Origin: Enoplolaimus lenunculus | Lineage: Eukaryota; Nematoda; Enoplea; Enoplida; Thoracostomopsidae | Length of the DNA: 64,000 nucleotides | NCBI GenBank assembly: GCA_030248215.1 | Contig: JASANG010002914.1 | Coordinates: 143,960 to 207,959, forward strand | Direction: 5' to 3' | Shown: positions 58,717-64,000 of the stretch, one piece after another | Layout of the letters: every line of letters begins with the position of its first letter | How positions within the stretch are numbered: position 1 is the first letter of the stretch | Translations under genes and position numbers: made by a program | Notes under the pieces: model-generated | The model's database searches: none | The model's input: the letters and a program-made list of their open reading frames with translations, nothing else | Told to the model about the DNA's origin: nothing

Positions 58717-59106
58717 AAGACAGAGCCGGATCGTTTTTCCTGTCCGTGGCTGCCATCAGTCAGTTTCAGCTTTTAGCTAACTTTTTTGCTTAGGCTTAGG
58801 CTTAGGTTTAACCTTACACTGCAAAAATAACCTCTAATGGTCTCCCTCCGAAATAGGCTCTACGGGACTACATAAATTGAGTCAATTCACTCCGCCGAGA
58901 GTCGATCGACTCATTAGCCGCACGTTCGACTCTGGCAGGAATTACTTGACTGCGTTTGTGTAGTCCCGTAGAGCCTATTTCGGAGGAGTCGATTTTGACT
59001 CCCCATTTTTTGCAGTGTAAGGTTAGGAGTATGTCTCATCCTTACGCTTAGGCTTAGGCTTAGGTATTTGCTAATACTACTGTTGTCGCCCTGTTCTATA
59101 CATAGA
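58717..59106 (-). mobile_element. TTAGGC-bearing MITE interrupted by a family B MITE (left arm)
   Basis: Outer parts: GAGCCGGATCGTTTTTCCTG, then TTTTTTGCTTAGGCTTAGGC; and ACGCTTAGGCTTAGGC, then CCTGTTCTATACATAGACC. The family B element at 58817-59017 stands between them, so family B moved after family T. The mirror copy is at 60296-60690. Confidence 0.85.
58817..59017. mobile_element. Family B MITE, nested (left arm)
   Basis: CACTGCAAAAATAACC to CCATTTTTTGCAGTG, about 200 bp. Compared with its mirror at 60384-60591 it lacks a number of bases, mostly short losses. Confidence 0.85.
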
Positions 59107-59260
59107 CCCTTTTTACTTTTAACATTTCAAACAATTATTTGTTCAATAGTCAGATTATATTTCTTTACTTCCTTTTGAACAAATCTACCGTGTTTTGTTT
59201 TATTCAAATCACAATTGAACCATAACGCAATTACAAGACGTTGTATTAGTATCTGCTATT

Positions 59261-60142
59261 AAGGGTCCGTATTCTCAAATATGTGTGTGCACCAATCAAC
59301 ATTTATGGTAAGTTTTGTTCTTTCGAAGCCAGCGGAATACTTGAGATCCGAACAATTTAGCATATTTTTGTGCATATAATTTGCTTTACTATTGTATTAA
59401 TTTTGAGTTCAAGACAGGTGCGATGATTGTTGCTATACACATTTAGAATATGAGCCTTGATTTTACTTTACGTTGACCAATCCAACAGTTTTACAGTTCC
59501 ACCTCGGTCAGTGCTATGATTTTCCCATGATTAAAGCGCATTTTACTGGGATATGTCTAACCTAATGTAAAAGGGAATTTTTTGGACCTTCTCTCAGAGC
59601 CCTCTCCCGTGGCTGTCCTTCAGAAGTCTTCTATAGGAAACGAGTTGTAGCGCACAAAAACAGAGAGAGCATATGTCGACCTCGACTATCGCCCCATTCA
59701 ACTAGACGTCCCAACACAATCTTTCAACCAACCTAAGGATATATCTTTTGGCACATATATCCCTTCTAAAATTGCTCAGGAAGACAGACAAAGTGCATCA
59801 ACAAGCCATAGAAGACCCTCTGATACTAAAGGTCAAAAATTTCCTTTACATTAGGTTATACATATCCCTAGAAATGCCGCTTTAATCATGGTCAATCATA
59901 GCACTGACCGAGGTGGCTTCGTAAACTGTTGGATTGGCTCAAACTGTTCAAACCTAAAATCTATGCTCATATTCTCAATGTGCACAGCAACAATCATCGC
60001 ACCTGTTAACTCAAAATTAATACAATAGTAAAGCAATTATATGCACAAAACTACCTTTTCGGCCTCCAGCATTCGCTTGTCGAGAACTAAACTTACCATC
60101 AAATGTTTATTCGTGCATCACACAATTGAAATACGGACCCTT
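59261..60142. mobile_element. Fold-back (family F) element at the palindrome centre
   Basis: The ends are GGGTCCGTATTCTCAAAT and the inverse ATTGAAATACGGACCC. The arms (about 440 bp each) pair through GCTTTACTATTGTATTAATT and TCAGTGCTATGATT, but with many substitutions. A loop region of about 180 bp near 59600-59800 pairs poorly. The terminal sequence is shared with 34621-34837. Confidence 0.75.
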
Positions 60143-60295
60143 AACAGCAGACCACTCACAACGTCTTGAATTGCGTTATCGTTCAATTGTGATTTGAAAT
60201 AAAACAAAACACCGTAGATTTGTTCAAAAGGAAGTAAAAAAATATAATCTGACTATTTAACAATAATTGTTTCCCAATGTCTAAAAGCAAAAGGG

Positions 60296-60690
60296 TCCAT
60301 GTATAGAACAGGGCCACAACAGTAGTATTAGCAAATACCTAAGCCTAAGCCTAAGCGTAAGGATGAGCATATTCCTAAGCCTACACTGCAAAAAATGGGG
60401 AGTCAAATGACTCCCTCCGAAATAGGCTCTACGGGACTACACAAACTGAGTCAAATTCGACTCCGCCAGAGTCAAACGTGCGGCTAAATGAGTCGAATTT
60501 GACTCTGGCGGAGTCTAATTTGACTCAATTTATGTAGTCCCGTAGAGCCTATTTCGGAGGGAGTCAATTTGACTTACCATTTTTTGCAGTGTAAGCTTAA
60601 ACCTAAGCCTAAGCCTAAGCAAAAAAGTTAGTCTAAAGCTGAAACTGACTCTATTACAGCCACGCAGGAAAACGATCCGGCTCTGTTCTT
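60296..60690 (+). mobile_element. TTAGGC-bearing MITE interrupted by a family B MITE (right arm)
   Basis: Starts GGGTCCATGTATAGAACAGG, then AAGCCTAAGCCTAAGCG; resumes after the family B insert with AAACCTAAGCCTAAGCC and ends GGAAAACGATCCGGCTCTG. Mirror of 58717-59106. Confidence 0.85.
60384..60591. mobile_element. Family B MITE, nested (right arm)
   Basis: CACTGCAAAAAATGGGGAG to CCATTTTTTGCAGTG, 208 bp, with CTA and TAA at the outer edges (TA target). This is the more complete of the two mirror copies. Confidence 0.88.
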
Positions 60691-60699
60691 GGGCTTATC

Positions 60700-61790
60700 A
60701 AAGCTGAACAATCGCCGTACCAGCTCATGGTCGAAAGCAAAACAATTTGTATTTGCTTCGATTTTAATTCCATCAGCATTTCTGTGTCGATATAGTAGAT
60801 TAACACGAAAGACCGAACAATTCCTACGAGTATATAGCATTCCCAGTATATGCTTGTGTCTTGAAACCTAAATTAAACTAATTTTCGACGCTGCGCCGTG
60901 TAGTGCTATATAGAATAGATTTATTTTGCAAACGATATGCTCTCAGTACTAAAAATATACGAGATACTTAAAATAAACATCATGTCAATTAATTTCACGA
61001 GATTTTATTCCATCCCCCTTTGTCGGCGGTGGATCTGGAGCAAAAACGGTGGATGTGAGTCCATCGTATAAATAATCTTTATGAAAAAATAATGCCGCGT
61101 CTACCTTGAAAATTTATAGTCAAACAAATTGCTTATAAGACAGCCACAACAACTACTGCAAAGCAAATTGAACCTGATTAGAAATGTAAAAATTAAAGGT
61201 TGGTTTTCTTGCTGCTATCTTTTATTTGGATTGCAAGTTTTTTTTATGATATTGAAGAACAAAAGGTGATCCGCACATGATAATAGCAGACAAATACAAA
61301 TTTTTGAATATGATATGTTACCCAATAGTCTAATATGGATAAAACGTGTCCCCAAGCTGCCCAGGTTATAACATGAACCCCGCAAAAGTCTAGCGCAGAT
61401 ATTACAACCGCACCTCATATTTTATGAAAACCAATGTGCAATCATAAAATGCAAGAACTGTGTATTGCTTTTGCAGTAATACAATTTTTTGTTGTTTTTA
61501 AATAAATATTTTAAGGCCTGTTTGACCTTTCGACCTTTCTTACCAGTTCGTAACCTGGAAATATGGGGGCGGTTTTTCTGTTCATATTTTCGGTCAAAAT
61601 TTTATATTCAAATTTAATGCTAAATTTCGTTGTGGTTATCGCCAGCTTCGCTCGCGAGGTTTCTTTCATTGTTCTATATTCCGTTAGTAAACTGAAACCA
61701 ATAAAATTTTTTCCAGGTGAATCCACCACTATAGCTGTTGAAACGGAGCCACGCTTAACCGTTCCTTGTATATGGACGGAGTTACAATTA
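60700..61790. other. Palindrome arm sequence without a recognised gene (right)
   Basis: Reverse complement of about 57600-58715. The two arms disagree in many homopolymer lengths, so open frames are not conserved between them. This argues against a functional gene here. Confidence 0.5.
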
Positions 61791-61794
61791 ATAA

Positions 61795-61862
61795 AAAATA
61801 ATAATAATAACAACGATACTATAATAATAAAAATAAATCATAATAATAATAATAATAATACT
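61795..61862. repeat. (AAT)n microsatellite, right arm
   Basis: AATAATAATAA-type run, the mirror of 57495-57575. Confidence 0.85.
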
Positions 61863-62187
61863 AACTTTAGTGTGCAATAGTGCATGCTGTGCGTTAATAC
61901 GTCTGAGTTAATTGATTTCAAAACAGATTATAAAACGCCACTGACAATTTAGATCATAAGCACCCACAGGTACGTAAGCACGTCTACTTTTATTTCTTTG
62001 AACTTTAAAAAGTTAAGTAATCAAATTAAATCGATAAGTAAGCCGGAAAGTCTCACAACTAATGATGCGTCAAAAACTTACAAAACAAATTTCAAGTTGT
62101 TTTTTAATAAAATCGTCCCATGCATAGATCAAGGTTGTAACCGTCGTATAAGCACATTCTGAAACATAAGTCTAAGCGTAAGCGTTA

Positions 62188-62447
62188 GTAGATTTACCCC
62201 ACATCCCCACGTGGGGGTGGTGGGGGTGCGGTTGTACCCCAGTGGGGGTGGTGGGGGTTCCGGTTTTACCCCAGTGGGGGTAATGTGGGGGTGCGGTTTT
62301 ACCCCAGCGGGGGTGGAGGGGGTGCTCTCAAACGCCAGAAGGGGTGCTCACAAACCCCAGTGGGAGTGGAGTGGGTGCTCTCACACGCCAGTGGGGGTGC
62401 TCACAAACCCCAGGGGGGAGTGTGGGTGTTCGGTTTTACCCCAGTGG
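62188..62447 (+). repeat. G-rich terminal repeat of the second element copy
   Basis: Units CCCCAGTGGGGGTGG, GGTTTTACCCC and GGTGCTCTCACACGCCAG in the same order as the left-arm copy read inverted. Confidence 0.8.
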
Positions 62448-62599
62448 AATTCCAAATGAAATGTATGAAAAGTGATATTTGGTAAGTAAAAAGTTTTGAG
62501 AAATGTTTTTTGTGTCACCTATGTACTAAATGTATGTACATAATTGCTATGTTCAAGGTTCCTTACCTTAATTGTTTGTTGGAAAGCAATTTTCACCCA

Positions 62600-63463
62600 C
62601 TTCGTATGGAAGGATATCATCAATTCTTTTGAAAAGTTTGTGTACCAACTGCCAAAAACTACTAGGAGATGGTGATCCCGATGCACTGCTAATGGGAGAA
62701 ACCTGCAGCGGAATGGGCGTACTACGTGTGGCAGTAGGTTGTATTGAGCAAACCGGTGATGAAGTTGAAGCAGTTGGTTCCATGTTTAATATCGTACAAA
62801 TCTGGGCAAGATGCTGGGGTAATCTTATTCTGCGTTTCGGCTAATTTTGAAACGATTGTTTCTAACTCAGCTACACGCTGCTCTGTTAATTTGGATTCGC
62901 CGGTTTATGTTGTTGGATGAGTCTTTCTTTGATGTCGCAACAAATTGTCTGTTCTACCAAACTCTTTACTACAAATTGCGCAAATGTTCTTTGTTATGGT
63001 ACAATGCACGTTTTTAAATGTCTTGCTAAATTTTGTGGCTTTGTAAATGATTGAGCACACAAGTCACATTTGTAAGACATATCTCTATAATAGTTTTTAA
63101 GTGCAATATATACATCCTGTGTAACTTCTATTCCCAATTTGCCGCCAAATTTTTGATATTCGCCCATGCTATAATTGTTTGAATCGAGGCAACCACCGGG
63201 CTTTTCATGCACATTTTGATGCATTTTACAGTCAAATGAACTCGTCCAGCAGTTGCCCCGATACTCCTCTGCCATTTTGGCCAATAATCGATTGGCGTTG
63301 TTACTAGCTTTTTGCTGTTGTTGGCGCAACACCTCTGGACTCGTATTGTGAATAACGTATAAATGATCCTCCCATTGGCTATGGGAATAAAGGTTGATGT
63401 ACAAAATGGGCACTTTATTTTAAAGCCGAATAAAAATACAAAGACACACAATTCTTGCCTCAA
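62600..63463 (-). pseudogene. Zinc-finger protein remnant of the Polinton-like element (right arm)
   Basis: Same gene as 55932-56850. Here a C2HC-type finger is plain (CDLCAQSFTKPQNLARHLKT-C) after MGEYQKFGGKLGIEVTQ, and a second finger-like unit with CAICSKEFGRTDNLLRHQRK follows. The C-terminal part has PISSASGSPSPSSFWQLVHK. The finger type suggests a DNA-binding regulator of the element. Broken. Confidence 0.55.
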
Positions 63464-64000
63464 ATCTAATGCATTTATTTCGGTTTGACCTCATATGGTC
63501 TACAACTTGGTTTCATCATGCAATTTGTACGATGGAAAACACTTGAGATATTCAAAATTGGTTTTAACGAAATGTGCGCATTCAACTACAAAGCTAATGA
63601 AATGTAGTACATTTAAAGTGTACTGAAATGGTGGTCAAACTATGCAAAACAAATTGCGAAGGTTCAATAAAACGTCTGCTATTCTCGCGACGACAAGAAA
63701 TTGCATCAAACTGGTTACGTGAAGAAATCCTCACGAATTTTGCAGTGAACTAGAAGCAGCTGTCTCTAAACCCAAACAAAGTTTCAAAAAGCGCACTCAA
63801 CATAAATGAGGGACTCAATGACACAGTTTTAAAAATCGTTTGAGGTCATGCGGATGCATCCACCAAATTCCAAACCAAACCCAACAATCAAAGTACAACA
63901 GAAAACTTTAAAGGTTATGTGGCTGCATCCCCAACGTTGTGAAGGCTGTTTCATATGGTTAACTTCAAAGCGAACTCAAAACATGTGGTCCAGTTCCATT

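Larger units (their letters stand above)
55395..64000. repeat. Giant inverted duplication centred near 59.70 kb, arms at least 4.3 kb
   Basis: The last 40 bases of the window are the reverse complement of 55395-55434, and matching continues inward on both sides to the centre (for example 57964 against 61425, and 59101 against 60293). By eye the outer arms differ by few substitutions and by scattered one- to few-base indels, while the central 59261-60142 is clearly more diverged. The right arm is cut by the window end, so the palindrome may run further left, perhaps over the whole Polinton-like element. Confidence 0.92.
62188..64000. mobile_element. Second copy of the Polinton-like terminus (right arm), runs off the window
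   Basis: Begins GTAGATTTACCCCACATCCC at 62188 and mirrors 57173 leftward: G-rich terminal repeat to about 62447, then the zinc-finger remnant on the minus strand and further element DNA. Only about 1.8 kb is inside the window. Whether it carries its own capsid and NADAR-TBP genes cannot be seen. Broken. Confidence 0.8.

Overview
The window is AT-rich DNA from an invertebrate animal. Its genes are split by many short GT-AG introns and belong to animal families: a ciliary MAK-type kinase, an Eyegone-like Pax factor and an ALDH9-type dehydrogenase. Between them lie many short repeats with inverted termini. The phylum cannot be fixed. The hexamer TTAGGC/GCCTAA, which is the nematode telomere unit, recurs throughout, but it sits inside mobile elements and so is not proof of a nematode.

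Layout. 1-7423 (minus): most of a MAK/CILK1-type kinase gene in eight exons, running off the left edge in an Asn-rich tail. 7424-17896: about 10.5 kb without a recognised gene, filled with at least four TIR-element families. 17897-20889 (minus): an eyegone-type Pax gene in four exons (RED half of the paired domain, poly-Gln, homeodomain). 20890-29138: intergenic, with TTAGGC-bearing elements, a minisatellite, a tRNA-derived SINE and a tRNA-like sequence. 29139-34587 (plus): a complete nine-exon ALDH9A1-type gene of about 500 codons. 34588-47363: mostly repeats, including a 24-copy 86-bp satellite (38187-40252) with a higher-order 430-bp period, and one weak small-gene candidate near 44.4-45.2 kb.

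47364-57173 is a fossil, compact (about 9.8 kb) Polinton/Maverick-like virus-like element. It has G-rich inverted termini and sits inside an older TTAGGC-bearing element. It carries a capsid cassette (major capsid, penton-like, small basic protein), a zinc-finger gene and, most strikingly, a frame that joins a NADAR domain to a TATA-box-binding-protein (TBP) domain. No PolB or integrase was recognised. The element is broken.

55395-64000 is the visible part of a very large inverted duplication centred near 59.70 kb. Its outer arms are very similar by eye. Its centre is an older, more diverged fold-back element. The right arm contains the start of a second copy of the Polinton-like terminus and runs off the right edge, so the full extent of the palindrome is unknown. 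An assembly fold-back must be excluded.

The three host genes show no sign of working together. The novelty lies in the mobile part: the NADAR-TBP protein, the fold-back duplication, and the family of 8-bp-target-duplication elements that carry telomere-like hexamers.
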